Translations under genes and position numbers: made by a program
Shown: one piece after another, positions 35,852 through 46,791 of the stretch
Layout: every line of letters starts with the position of its first letter
How positions within the stretch are numbered: the first letter of the stretch is position 1
Notes under the pieces: model-generated
What the model saw: the letters and a program-made list of their open reading frames with translations, nothing else
Databases searched by the model: none
What the model was told of the DNA's origin: nothing
Origin: Smittia aterrima
Taxonomy: Eukaryota > Arthropoda > Insecta > Diptera > Chironomidae
Reading direction: 5' to 3'
Assembly: GCA_033063855.1 (NCBI GenBank)
Contig: CP093831.1
Span: 29,016,001 to 29,080,000 of the forward strand
DNA: 64,000 nucleotides

Positions 35852-36239
35852 TAATTGAGTGAGAAATAATGTTCATCATCGTCAAAAAGGCTGTTTATTA
35901 AAGTTGATAGGGACTTAAGGATCTCAAAAGGCGATAGGGAAGGGATTTATATTTCCCTTAAAAAACTGCTGCAATCCAAATATGAAACTCAGTTCTGTAC
36001 TTAAGATTGAGAAATGTTTCACCCCTCACATAAAAATTGTAAGTTAAGTGGGCGAAGGGCTTTACGGGAAATGAAGAAGAGCTGATTCTCAAAATTGTCA
36101 ACAGTTGCAAACTTCAAAAAAAAAACAATAAAGTCGAATAATCTTATCGTAGCAACTCATTTCTGTGATTTTGAATTTCTATTATCGATTATTTGCATAG
36201 TTCGCAATATCAACAAGTTGTTGGAAACTAAAATGCAGT
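35852..36239. other. Convergent spacer
   Basis: Tail-to-tail spacer between the type II membrane gene (+) and MPP alpha (-). No canonical AATAAA for either gene is obvious here, and no coding sequence. Confidence 0.6.
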
Positions 36240-38187
36240 TTAACGGAAAAGCGACAAGCGCTTGCCAGGCAACGTTCCATTTTGAAGTAAACCAGCTTGG
36301 ATGTCTTTAATAGATGGAAGTCCTTGAATTTGTCCCCTAGCTGCGAGTGCTGGTGCTGAAGCCAGGAATCGTCGTGCAACACGCTGAATATCTTCAGGTT
36401 GAATGTTTTCTAAAAGAACAATATATAAATTAAGTGAACAAGAAATCTATTAATAGCATACCGATTGAGCTTATGAAGTGCTGAGTCTTCTTTCTTTGTC
36501 CTGTTGCAAGTACTTGTCTACCAATATCTTCAAAAACAACTGGTCTTGATTCCAAGTTCATCAAGAGCATTGATTGAAGTTGCGTTTTAGCTCTTCTCAA
36601 TTCTTGACCAGTTGGTGCAGCTGCCATAGCAACAAGTTCTTTAGTTATAACTTCAACCATTGATCGAACATGACTTGGTGGTGCACTCGCATGAATGCAA
36701 AACAATCCTGTGTCCATATAAGCGTGATTATAAGCTGTTGCGCTGTACATCCAATGATACCGATTAAGGACATTTGTGTAAAGTCTTGTATACATTCCTT
36801 TTCCGGGTCCTCCCGCCGAAAACGATCCGCCGCCACCCATCATCTATTAAATAAATAAAAGATAAAATATCTAAGTAATTTGAAGGAAATCAATGAATAA
36901 GTAAAACTAAATACTACGTACAATGTTCAAGACGCATGCTGCAATGAAATCTTCGTCTTGATGGGAACATCCCTCTAAAAGAAATATTATTAGCTTTTTC
37001 GTCGAAGTAATTAAATAAATTCATACCAAGTCCAATTACAACGTGTGCAAGCTCCGGCAATCCGACTGAAGCATAAATTGGAATTTCACATTCCTCTGTT
37101 TTAACGCCCCCAGTGTATTGCGCTATTGATGTATCAACAGAGTTTGCACCATTGCTTTTAATCGACTCCATATCCCATGTCGTCTGACTCGATGCAAAAT
37201 GTTGCTCTACAAGTTTAACAAACTCATCATGTTGAACGCCAACACCAGCAACGACCATTCGCTCGGGAGTATGATGATGTTTCAAGAAGTTTAGCAACAT
37301 GTTACGGTCGATTTTCATAGCGTTCTCGGCAGAGCACAGCTTTGGGAAACCTAAACTGTTATCACGGTAAGCTGCTGCGTGGATCATATCCATCAGAATT
37401 GGTTCTTGCTCAGGTCTCATATGAAGTGATTCAAGTTCGAAAAGAACCGCTTGACGAGCATTTTCAATTTCTTCTTGTTTCAAATTTGGCCGCATTACGA
37501 CTTCGGCCAGCACTGCAGTTACATTATCGAGTCCACGTGAATCAGCTGAAGCAGCGTAGATAAAAGTGTCACGAGAAGATTGGCAGTCGCATATTCCTCC
37601 ATGTTTCTCCAATTCCCTCAAGATCCATTCCTTTTCTGGATATTGAATCGTCGAATTGAATGCAAGTTTCTCAATAATGTGAGATATTCCACTGGGATAA
37701 GCGACTTCATATCGCGGGCCTGAATCGATGACAACACCAACTGTACAGAACTGTCCGAATCTATTTTCAGATGCTACTCTCAAGCCGTTTGAAAGAGTTG
37801 TAACGCGTGTTTCCTCTTGCTCTGGTCGAATGTTGGCATATTCCACTGGCGGAAGATCTAAAAATGAAAGGATGGTCACGATTGCGAAATAAGAAACTTC
37901 AAAAGAAAAAAAACCTTTTAGAGGTTCTGTGAGTGGTGGAAATGGCGTGACAATCTGCTTTGAAGGTATATTCACAGTTGATGAACCATCAGAACCGGAA
38001 TTTTTATTTCCTTTAAATTTATCGGTCGTGAAATTTCTTAGGAATCTAAAATAGAAAATTAAGTTTTTAAGAAAATGTAAGTCGAGTTGTAACATGCAGT
38101 TAGTAAAATGAAGTGGCTAACTTACTTGTTATTATTTCTAAATAGATTACAAGCTGTGAAACGCTTTATGTCAAGCCGAAATGCCAT
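36240..38187 (-). CDS. PMPCA: Mitochondrial processing peptidase alpha subunit
   Basis: Non-catalytic subunit of the matrix peptidase that removes mitochondrial presequences. Exons from the start: 38187-38126, 38045-37915, 37857-37027, 36974-36922, 36843-36462, 36409-36240; sum 1629 nt, 542 aa. The N-terminus is basic and likely a transit peptide (MAFRLDIKRF). The M16 fold begins at TTLSNGLRVASENRFG. The site equivalent to the beta-subunit HxxEH zinc motif reads SHIIEKLAF, so it is inactive, as expected for alpha. The glycine-rich substrate-binding loop is present (MMGGGGSFSAGGPGKGM). The donor at 37914 (GGTTTTTT) is weak, but the neighbouring phases demand it. Confidence 0.93.
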
Positions 38188-38975
38188 TGTTTTGTTCTCT
38201 TAATTTGTCGTATTTTTCTCCAATTCGAAAACGAGTCAAGTCTCCGGAGAGATTGTGTGTTTGAAATTTCTTTTGTCGGTATTTTAAATTAGCGCTTGAT
38301 AAAAAAAATGCAGAAATTATTTTTATTTAATTTCTATTATGTTTCATGATTTAGCATAAAAAATCTTTGGACACATAAATTTCTAATTATGTATCCTAAA
38401 AGCTACTTTAAAAAGCTTTTTATGGCATAGTCAAAAGAATCGTCATAAACCATTAGATAAGCTACATCATAGATCGCAATGATGAATCGTTTCAAATTGA
38501 CAAATCGCATCGCAACCTTGAGGTGTCAATTCAAAGTCAAGGTCAAAAATAATTCAACTCGTGCCTTTAAAACAAATGAATTAGAATAAATAAAAACTTG
38601 TCAACATAAAATCAGCAAAACAAAATATCATTTGGGATTTCCTTGTGAAGCTGGTTCTCAAATCGGTCCACAGATTATGGGCAAAGCGTGGAAATTTTGT
38701 AAAAAAATACTTTATCATTTTTCAGAATTCAAAGTGATTACATGCAATTTTTTGAATAAAACGATTTCTACGAACAAACATGACGAGACCGATAAACTTA
38801 GTTCACGTAAGTTAGGTTTATTTCGAGTTTGATTAAATCTATAGACATATACTCAGAGCAAGATGAAAGAAGTAGAGAGAAAGAGAGACCAAAGCTAGTT
38901 CTGCCTATAAAATGAACCTCTGCTGTTGGGATTTTCTCAGTTACAATTTGACAGCCGTTCGCAAACCACGGTAAA
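38188..38975. other. Divergent intergenic region between MPP alpha and Yellow-family gene
   Basis: Mostly AT-rich. The plus-strand open frame at 38632-38832 has no supported identity. The right end carries the TATA/initiator promoter of the Yellow-family gene. Confidence 0.6.
38874..38942 (+). promoter_or_regulatory. Core promoter of the Yellow-family gene (GAGA, TATA, Inr)
   Basis: A GA-rich stretch (38874-38888) precedes TATAAAA at 38906-38912 and an initiator TCAGTT at 38937-38942. The A of the initiator lies about 33 nt from the TATA start, the usual spacing. The start codon follows at 38976, giving a leader of about 37 nt. Confidence 0.75.
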
Positions 38976-40759
38976 ATGAAGTTAGCTATATTGGTATTGA
39001 CAGTTTGTGTAGCGTCAAGTTTTGCTACAAAGTTACAAGAAAAATTCTCGTGGAAGGAGTTGTCATTTAGTTGGCCCGATGAGCAAACAAAGCAAGAAGC
39101 AATTAAATCAGGAAGCTATGTAGAAAGTCACAATCTTCCATTAGGTCTCGATGTCTGGAAAGACAAACTCTTCATCACTGTGCCAAGGTAGAAAAATATT
39201 TTTCACATAAGGGATTCAATGAACTTTAGAACAAATTTTATACTCCGCCAAACAAGTTTTTTGATTTAGAAAAAGGCGAATAGCGAATAAACAAACTTCT
39301 TAGTTAGAAGCAGGTTTAGCGGCAAGTCTCGACGCTAGCTTTCGACCTTGAATAAACTCGTTGGTCTCTTGCATGAAATCTGCACTCTATGTTTTGTTTT
39401 AAACATGGATAACAGTTGCAGGCGGAAGTCAATTATTTCACCTTCCTGCTTAACGGTTGACATTTATAATCCAATTTCTCGTTTCATTTGCAGATGGAAG
39501 AGTGGCGTTGCTTCGAGTTTAAATTACGTGAAAATTTCTGATGAAAAATCTCCAGTTCTTCACCCTTACCCTTCATGGGCAGCCAATCAGTTGCCAGCCG
39601 ATGCAAACCACGCTTCGACTGAACAAGATAATTATGGGGGTGGACGAACTGATGCGAAAGCAGCAGAAAAAGCAGATAATGTTCTTGAAAAGAATAATGA
39701 AACCATTATCAGCACTTTCCGCATTCGCGTTGATGAATGCGATCGGCTTTGGGTAATGGACAGCGGTTTGGCAGACATCCTAGGATCTCCAAAGCAGTGG
39801 GCCCCTAATTCAATCGCAATTTTTGATTTGAATACTGACAAACTTATTCGTCGATTCGTAATCCCTGAAGATCAAATTAAAAGTGATTCTTTCATCGCAA
39901 ACATCGTGAGAACAAATATTAATGTTGAAATTATGAGAACTAATCAAAATTCTAAATTATAGATTGTTGATACAACTCCAGCCAAATGCGACGAAGCATT
40001 CGCATACCTTCCCGATTTAGGATCTTATGCTATTGTCGTTTACGATTTCAAGAAGGACAAATCTTACAGAGTCAAACACAACTATTTCCATTTTGATCCT
40101 CTTCAAGGCGATTTGAATGTTGGCGGCGTCAACTTCCAAGTAATTAACATTAAATATTTTTTCTTAACAAATAAGTGAAATTAAATGTAAATATTTATAG
40201 TGGACTGATGGAGTATTCGGATTGGCCCTCGGAAAAATCACCAATGATCATGGGTCAGTACCAGTTTTTAATATTCCGGTCGTAACGATTATAATTTCAA
40301 TTTTGTTGCAGAGATCGTACTGTTTATTTCCATGCACTCGCTTCCACGAAAGAGTTCTCGGTACCGAACTCTGTGTTGAAGAATGAAACATTCGCTACTT
40401 CGAACGATGCTTATCACTCATACACTTTGCTCGGAGATCGTGGACCCAAGTCTCAGTCAACTGCGGAATTCTATGACGAGAGAACAAATACGATATTCTA
40501 CACTCAAATTAATCGCGATGCCATCGGATGCTGGAACATTAAGAAGAGTTATACACCTGAAAACCAAGGACTTGTTGATTCTGACAGCGACTCGCTCGTT
40601 TTCCCCAACGATCTTAAAATTGATAACGAAGGAAATTTGTATGTCTTGAGTGACCGCATGCCAGTTTTCATTTACTCATCGCTTAAGACTGACACGTTCA
40701 ACTATCGTGTTATGACCGGCAAAACTGAAGAAATCATAAATGGAACTCCATGCAAATAA
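38976..40759 (+). CDS. Yellow / major royal jelly family secreted protein
   Basis: Exons 38976-39187, 39494-39905, 39963-40139, 40201-40253, 40312-40759; sum 1302 nt, 433 aa. Signal peptide MKLAILVLTVCVASSFA. Family hallmarks are in order: NLPLGLDVWKDKLFITVPRW, DECDRLWVMDSG, FIANI followed by a Cys-containing segment, HFDPLQGDLNVGGVNFQW, DGVFGLALG, LGDRGPKSQ, NRDAIGCWN, LVFPNDLKID, LYVLSDRMPVF, then a terminal NGTPC. The GDFNVAGINFQW-like and SDRMPVF motifs place it near the Yellow proper and yellow-b/c clade rather than the sand-fly salivary members, but the subgroup is not settled. Roles include pigment and cuticle. Poly(A) signal at 40793-40798. Confidence 0.9.
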
Positions 40760-41246
40760 GAGAATTTGAAGAAATTGAAAGCAACAAAAACAAATAAAAC
40801 TTTGCAATTAATAAATGGAAAATTGATTAAAAATCAAGCAAACATTTTAAAATGAGGCCAGTTTAACCAAAAACGCAGTTAACCGCTGAATGAAAAATTG
40901 ATAACCAGAAACTCCGCTAAACAAACAAAATCTCTCTATGGACTTCATTGTTGTCTGGCAAATGTGAAATTCAAGGATTTTTTCAATTTTTCTGCTTACT
41001 TCAATCATAAAACACATTTTTTATTGATAAAAACTATCGTTTATTTATTTTCCTAAAACAATTTGAGAATGGCGATTGAAGTTTCTCCCATCGTTTAAAA
41101 AAAATCATTACTTTTAAGTTTTTTAGAGAAATTTTTCAACTTCTATCTTAACATAAAGTTTCTAAGCAACTTCCTAACTCAAAAATCGAGCATTTGAACT
41201 AATTTCTAATTATCATCCTAATTTAAGGCGCGTTTATCACATCTAC
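40760..41246. other. Convergent spacer
   Basis: Between the Yellow-family gene (+) and the exonuclease gene (-). Contains the plus-strand poly(A) signal at 40793-40798 and AT-rich sequence; nothing else is recognised. Confidence 0.65.
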
Positions 41247-42985
41247 TCAGTCTTCCTCGGATATTATCAAATAATCCTGCTCTACTCTCCATAACAGCAG
41301 ATCGAGGCAAGTCTTTGAATCTTCAAAACTACAATGACCTGATTGACTCTGCTGAATATCTCTCTTCAGAATATTTTGTGCCAAAACTTTTAGCGACCGT
41401 CTGTATGGGAGTCCATAGTGATGTGGAAAAACAATTGATGTATCAATGATTCTATTGTGAATAAGTTTCAAAGCTTTAAGGTCATTTTCGATTGCATGAC
41501 CAATTAGAATTGTATCGTCAAATATAAATTTCAATAGATCGCGCTGTATTTGTTTTAAAGTCTTTACTGCCGGTGTGTTGGTAAGTGACGTTGATTTTGA
41601 TGAATCTTTAATGAAATTTACACTTTCTTTTTTCACTTCTCTCAGATCTTTCTCTGTAATGCCGGAAAATCGTGTATTATAGTCGACTATAGCGTTATCA
41701 GGTCTCACAAAGCTCTCGTAATAAAGTTCGCCATTCAGCGAAACCACAGAAATCTTTGTCAACTCTAAGCCAAGTGCAGTGAAACACATTTCACAGTCGA
41801 GGGCAAATGCAAGATTAGTTTTTGACTGGCGGATTCGTTTAGGTCTCGGCTTGGTAGTTGCAAAACCTTCATATGGACCGTTGATTCCAGAGGTAACTCC
41901 TGTCCAAACGTGAACTCTATTAGCACAGCAACCATTTTCAATGGAGCCATCATTGTCTTCACGATTGCAACAAGAGTAAACATTTTTCATTTTCTGGCCA
42001 TCGAAGAATCGACTGGATTTTCCCCAATGATAAAAGCAAGGCTCGGTTGTTTCATAAATGCCATCATTGGTAACATAAAAGGGCTTTGCGCATCGCGAGC
42101 AATCTCTTCGCGAACTGTTTGTTGAATATTTATGCAATGAGAATGTGTCAGGACTTTGGTCAATTAAATCAAAGTTTTCTCTGGGCGATGATGTTCCCGA
42201 GCCTTGGCCACTGTCACTATCGTCATTAGTATCTGAGCACGATTTACTGATGAGTCCATCTTTATCATTGATTTGGCTGAAGCCGCTCTCTGTTGATTCG
42301 ATTGATTGTTTTCTTTGAGATACGAACTCATATGGCGGATATTTGTATATCAAAGCCAGATTTGGAGCCATGTCGTAAGTCATAGGAAAACCTAAAAGTA
42401 TCATCAGTTGGTCGTCCATAAGATAGTTTGCCAAGTATTTGATTAGCTCAGCTTCATTCAAATTCAATATTTTTCTATGCGCCGATTGCGGCTTCGATGC
42501 ATGAAGACGTTGTTGATTTTTAACAGGTTTGATATTAATATGTTGATTATTCATTTCACTTTTACTTTCATTTCTGTTTATCGGACGTTGCTTCGTCGAG
42601 CGAAGATTTTTTCGGTTACGTTGAGCTCGTTTGGTTTTTGTTGCGCGATCATCCGTTGGAACATTTAGGACTTCTATACAATCATCCTCAGTTGGAGTCA
42701 ACATTGATACGTCTTCTGAAAAGATAAAAAAATATTTTACATTCTTTTGAAGAAATTCAAGATGAGCTGCGATTAACGGTTTTGTTCTCGGGTTCTCAAA
42801 CATTTCATTGCCAGAGCCGTGAGTCATTTTAAAAGAAGTAAGAAATGTGGTCTTCTCACGGTATTCTTACTGTAAACTGTATTCTTACTTTTCATTTGAA
42901 TTACGTCATTCGCATTCTGTTCATCGCTCCAAAAGTTTAAACAGATGCAGATCAAAATAGCTGCTAAAATTATCAACTCAAACAT
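41247..42985 (-). CDS. REXO1/GOR-type DEDDh RNA exonuclease
   Basis: 3'-5' RNA exonuclease of the RNase D/DEDDh superfamily; fly relatives such as prage act in maternal mRNA turnover. Exons 42985-42889 and 42715-41247; sum 1566 nt, 521 aa. Exo motifs: FALDCEMCFTA (ExoI), GHAIENDLKAL (ExoII) and HCSFEDSKTCLDL (ExoIII, with the His). Before them is a Cys/His-rich segment typical of REXO1 proteins (CSRCAKPFYV, PCFYHWGK, YSCCNRE) and GPYEGFATT. Exon 1 encodes a hydrophobic N-terminus (MFELIILAAILICICLNFW), a predicted signal anchor. An alternative start at 42827, inside the intron and in frame, gives a form beginning MTHGSGNEMFENPRTKPL without the anchor. Orthology within REXO1/REXO5/prage is unresolved. 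Confidence 0.85.
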
Positions 42986-45371
42986 TTTCACTTCAGCTTG
43001 TTTCTAGTTCATTTCAAGAATAATCACAGGCTTTCCCAGTTTTCTATTTTATTTCTTTGTTTGTTTTAAAAGAAGATTCTCTAGCACGAAAAATGCTTGC
43101 AACTTTCATTTTAGTTCAAATGATTCGTTTCGATGACCGGCTCTCACTTCCTGCTTTCACAATTAATCTTTTCGATTTCTGCTCTTGTTGAAAGCGCGAA
43201 AAAAAATCACGTGGAACACAAAAACATGTCTTACTCATTTGAAAACTCAACCACGAATGAAATTATTGCTCATGTAGAGAAAAAGCTCACAGAGTCTACA
43301 CAGAAAATACCTTACAACAGCTTCACGATATTGCGCTTCTAAGCTTTTTGTATTTAATATTTGTGCATAGGCACGACAATCGTCTTCAATCCAGATCGTG
43401 ACTTTGTCAGTTAGCGCAAAGACGTTTGTTTATAATTTCTTCCGGAACTGATACCAAATTCAAATTTTAGATCATTCACATTCAGCGAAATGAATAAGTC
43501 ACGAATATTTTCCGGAACAAGATATGAGTCATGTTTCAAGAGTAGCTCAAGTGATGACGTTCGAATAAACTTTTAATTCCCACTACGTTTTGTTAATCTC
43601 TCAGAATTGAGAATTCCCCGCGCGCGGAATAAATTTGTTTTTAAAAGTTGGTTCTGTTAAGAATTATTTTGATAGTCCCAGAGTTCACAAATAATATTCT
43701 TAATTACAATAAAAGTTCGCAGTTGTAGAAACAAAGAGAAATGATTACGGAAGCAGCCTTCAATTCTGTATTTACCTTTTTTAATAAGACTGAAATTGTA
43801 AATCTGTTGGTTGTCACACTTTTCTCACTTTAAATTATACCACAACGTCCTTTTCACTCAAAGAAAAACCTTCTTTTTTCAATGAAATCTGCTGCTTTTG
43901 TTTATATTTATATTTGGGAGAAACTGATGAAAACTTCATTCAACGAGCTTTGTTCTTAACTGAATGAATACGTTCTATAAGTCGACTCATCATTTTCTCT
44001 CCACACGCTTGCATGCCGACTTTTTTTACGTTTCACAAAAGTGTTTATGTGTTTGTAGTGTTGTGATAAAATGATTTTCACTTTCATTGCATATGAACAC
44101 GTAGTTGAAGAGCACGTTTGATTGTTTTAAATATATACAATTAGTAAAAACAGGGAAATCTGTTCCATGCATTTTTATTTGAATTTTGAATCGATTGTCT
44201 CAGTATTAATTCTTTTTTTTTCGAGAAAACAAAAATTTCTTCGCTTAAGATCGCATGTGTTTCAGATCGCAAAGGTCATTGAACGCAATATTTACTCTGC
44301 AGCTGAGACGTAGTACGTATATTGCAAGTCTGAAATAAGTAAACAAAAGGTATTTAAAGATGAGTTTACCGGCCTTTTTCAAGCCAGGTGATAAAGCTCT
44401 GACGTTATTAAGCCGAGTTGTTCGACTTGAAGTATCGACCTATACAACTTCATGCGCAGTAAGGATTTTTCTGACAATAAAATTAAAACTAGTTTATTTA
44501 TTTTTGCTTGTCCTTGACATTGCATTTTATTTTTCGCTGACTCATTTTTCATTAAAAAAATCATGAGGAAATCTTACTAAATATTTTTTTACTTCCTGTG
44601 CAATTTTTTTTTCTTTATGTGTACTAGTGTGCTGTGTATAATTTTTTTCGTGAATAGGAAACCCCGTTCAGCGTTCGAAGTTCCTTTCAGTTCAGTTTAG
44701 TTTTTAGGGTGGAAATCTTGAGGGAGGAAAATAATTGCATATTGCATTTTCCAAACCACAAACAGTAATTGAGAAAAGTTATTTATATTCAATGAGAATC
44801 AAGTATCAAGTCAAAGTTGAAAGTGTGCGAAACTTCTTTATCAGTCATCATATTCGAAAGCTTCGAAAAATTTGCTTTTAAAAAAAGATTTTACAAATGG
44901 ACACACACACAATCAAATCCAGGTTGAATTACTAGTCAACTTAAATAGTGCGAAAATTGCAATATCTTTAAATGGAAATCCCGCCATCCCACAATCGTTG
45001 CTTCAAACTTAATTTAGCTACATAAGATATTTTCTTTATAATTTTCAAACATATTTAATAATCAAAATAAAGCGCAAAAAATATTTTACCAAATATTTTC
45101 TCCTTCTTATGCTTTGATTGATTTCTTTTTTTCAAACTGTCTTACTAGAATAACAAAGAAAGAGTGATTGTGGGCAAATATTTTATTCATGCTAACTTAA
45201 TTTGAAACTAAACAAGTTATTTCTTTTCATCTAGAGTAAGGACATAAAGTGATTGCTATTGAAAGGAAATGATTCATGAAAATTGCTAACTCTGATCAAT
45301 ATTGGGCATACCGGCAAAAGCGATAGAGTTGTTGTTTCAAAATAGCTTGCCAATCGAGACAAAAGAAAACA
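42986..45371. other. Gene-poor region with two unplaced candidate coding pieces
   Basis: A 69-codon frame at 43133-43342 (+) starts with a signal-like MTGSHFLLSQLIFSISALVE but has no other support. A possible first exon at 44360-44458 (+) reads MSLPAFFKPGDKALTLLSRV and ends at a good phase-0 donor (GCA|GTAAGG); I cannot find its partner exon. The remainder is AT-rich with no feature. Confidence 0.35.
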
Positions 45372-46791
45372 ATGTCACCAGCATCAGCAGGATTCTCACG
45401 GCAGCTTCCAGATTGGACGCTTTTATCTACCTGTAAATTTTTCCTTATCATGTGGACAATGTCTATTTCGTTGACTGATGTGTGCTCTGAACTGAACAAA
45501 AACTGTGAGTTATGATATAGTTGGATGGATTTTAAAAGATTCTATAACATATATATTTTCAGATCACATTAATCAATTATGCAAGAATTCATTTTTGAGG
45601 CAACTTTATAGAAAAGTTGATGGAGCAACTTTGATGAGTCAAAACGAGAGGAATCTGGATTGTGAGATTACGTTTCAAACGCATTCAATACTTCAAAGGT
45701 TTATGTTAAGGTTTGGAGTAATTTGACTAATCTTAAATGTTTTAAATTACCTTCAAATATGCTTTTAGATTTGATACACTCTCGCTCGATTGTAACGATC
45801 ATCTCTTTGTATATGATGGAGGGCATGCAGCTGGACAGCCTAAGGTTTGTTTAAGATTATTAATCAAATAAAAATAAACTATTTGTTGCACTTGTCAGAT
45901 CGACATATCATGTCGCAACACGAAGCAATCGGTAGGCGTCTTGTTCACCAACACAAATCATATCACATTAAAGTACGTCACTGATAACTGGGGGACTGAC
46001 TCAAACGGATTTAAACTGGTGGTAAATTTTTCTTAAACTTTTAAAATTTCAAGAGTCATTAATTTTCTTTCATAAATGTTTGTTTTTAGATTACAGCAAT
46101 CAAAGATCCGAAACACGCTTGCCGCGACTTTCGATGTCAATCGAATGGATTTTGTATTCATCCTGAGCTTCTATGCGATGGCACAAATCATTGCTCGGAT
46201 GGCTCAGACGAGTCTGCAGCAGCGAAATGCCAAAGTAAGTATTCAAATTTGCTGACAATCAAAGTCTTCTTGGCTAAACATTATTTTATTGAAGATCCCA
46301 CAGATAATCTTATCTTCGGCATGGAGCTTACTTGGATAGTTTTAATTACGGTCTGCACTCTGCTGGTTTTGGGCACAATGCTTGTTGTAGGAGTTGCCGT
46401 ATGTCTTTGTCGTCGTAATCCAATTAATAACGTTGCCAACAACGTTGACGAAAGTAACAATGCAAATCGAAACTTAAATCAATGTAAGTAAAATTGCGAA
46501 AGAAATGAGCAAATTCTCAATATTAATTTTTCTTTTAAAGTTTATCAAACAAACTTGAATGGAAACAATGGAACGAAGAATTCAACTTTACCGCGAGATC
46601 AGTCAACGCGCTTGCCATCAGAAAGAATGATGGAGAACGGAATGAATGGAAATCATACGATTCCGAGAAATTTTAATTTATCGCTTGAGACCACCACTTC
46701 GATTGATTTACCTTCGGTTAATTTCAAGTGTTTGATGGGGCAGGAGTTAGCTCAAACCAATTCAGCGACTAAAGATGAATGGTTCGTGTAG
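45372..46791 (+). CDS. CUB-LDLa single-pass membrane protein (Neto/Culd-like architecture)
   Basis: Exons 45372-45504, 45563-45698, 45769-45844, 45899-46021, 46090-46234, 46295-46483, 46541-46791; sum 1053 nt, 350 aa. An N-terminal hydrophobic stretch (CKFFLIMWTMSISL) probably serves as signal sequence. One CUB domain follows (LDCEITFQTHSILQRF, CNDHLFVYDGG, CRNTKQSVGVLFTNTNH), then an LDL-receptor class A repeat with six Cys and the acidic Ca site CDGTNHCSDGSDES, one membrane helix (TWIVLITVCTLLVLGTMLVV) and an Asn-rich cytoplasmic tail. NETO proteins have two CUBs, so this is smaller. A surface receptor or auxiliary subunit is a reasonable guess. AATAAA (46794-46799) nearly abuts the stop. 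An alternative last exon is proposed at 47235-47353. Confidence 0.82.

Noticed and set aside
43133..43342. Signal-peptide-like 69-codon frame
   Set aside because: Only the first 20 residues are suggestive; the rest is low complexity, with no splice or 3' signals.
45296..45499. Minus-strand frame with Cys and Trp (GSCRENPADAGDIVFF)
   Set aside because: It overlaps the first exon of the CUB-LDLa gene, whose phase-1 junction fits exactly; the minus frame is a shadow.
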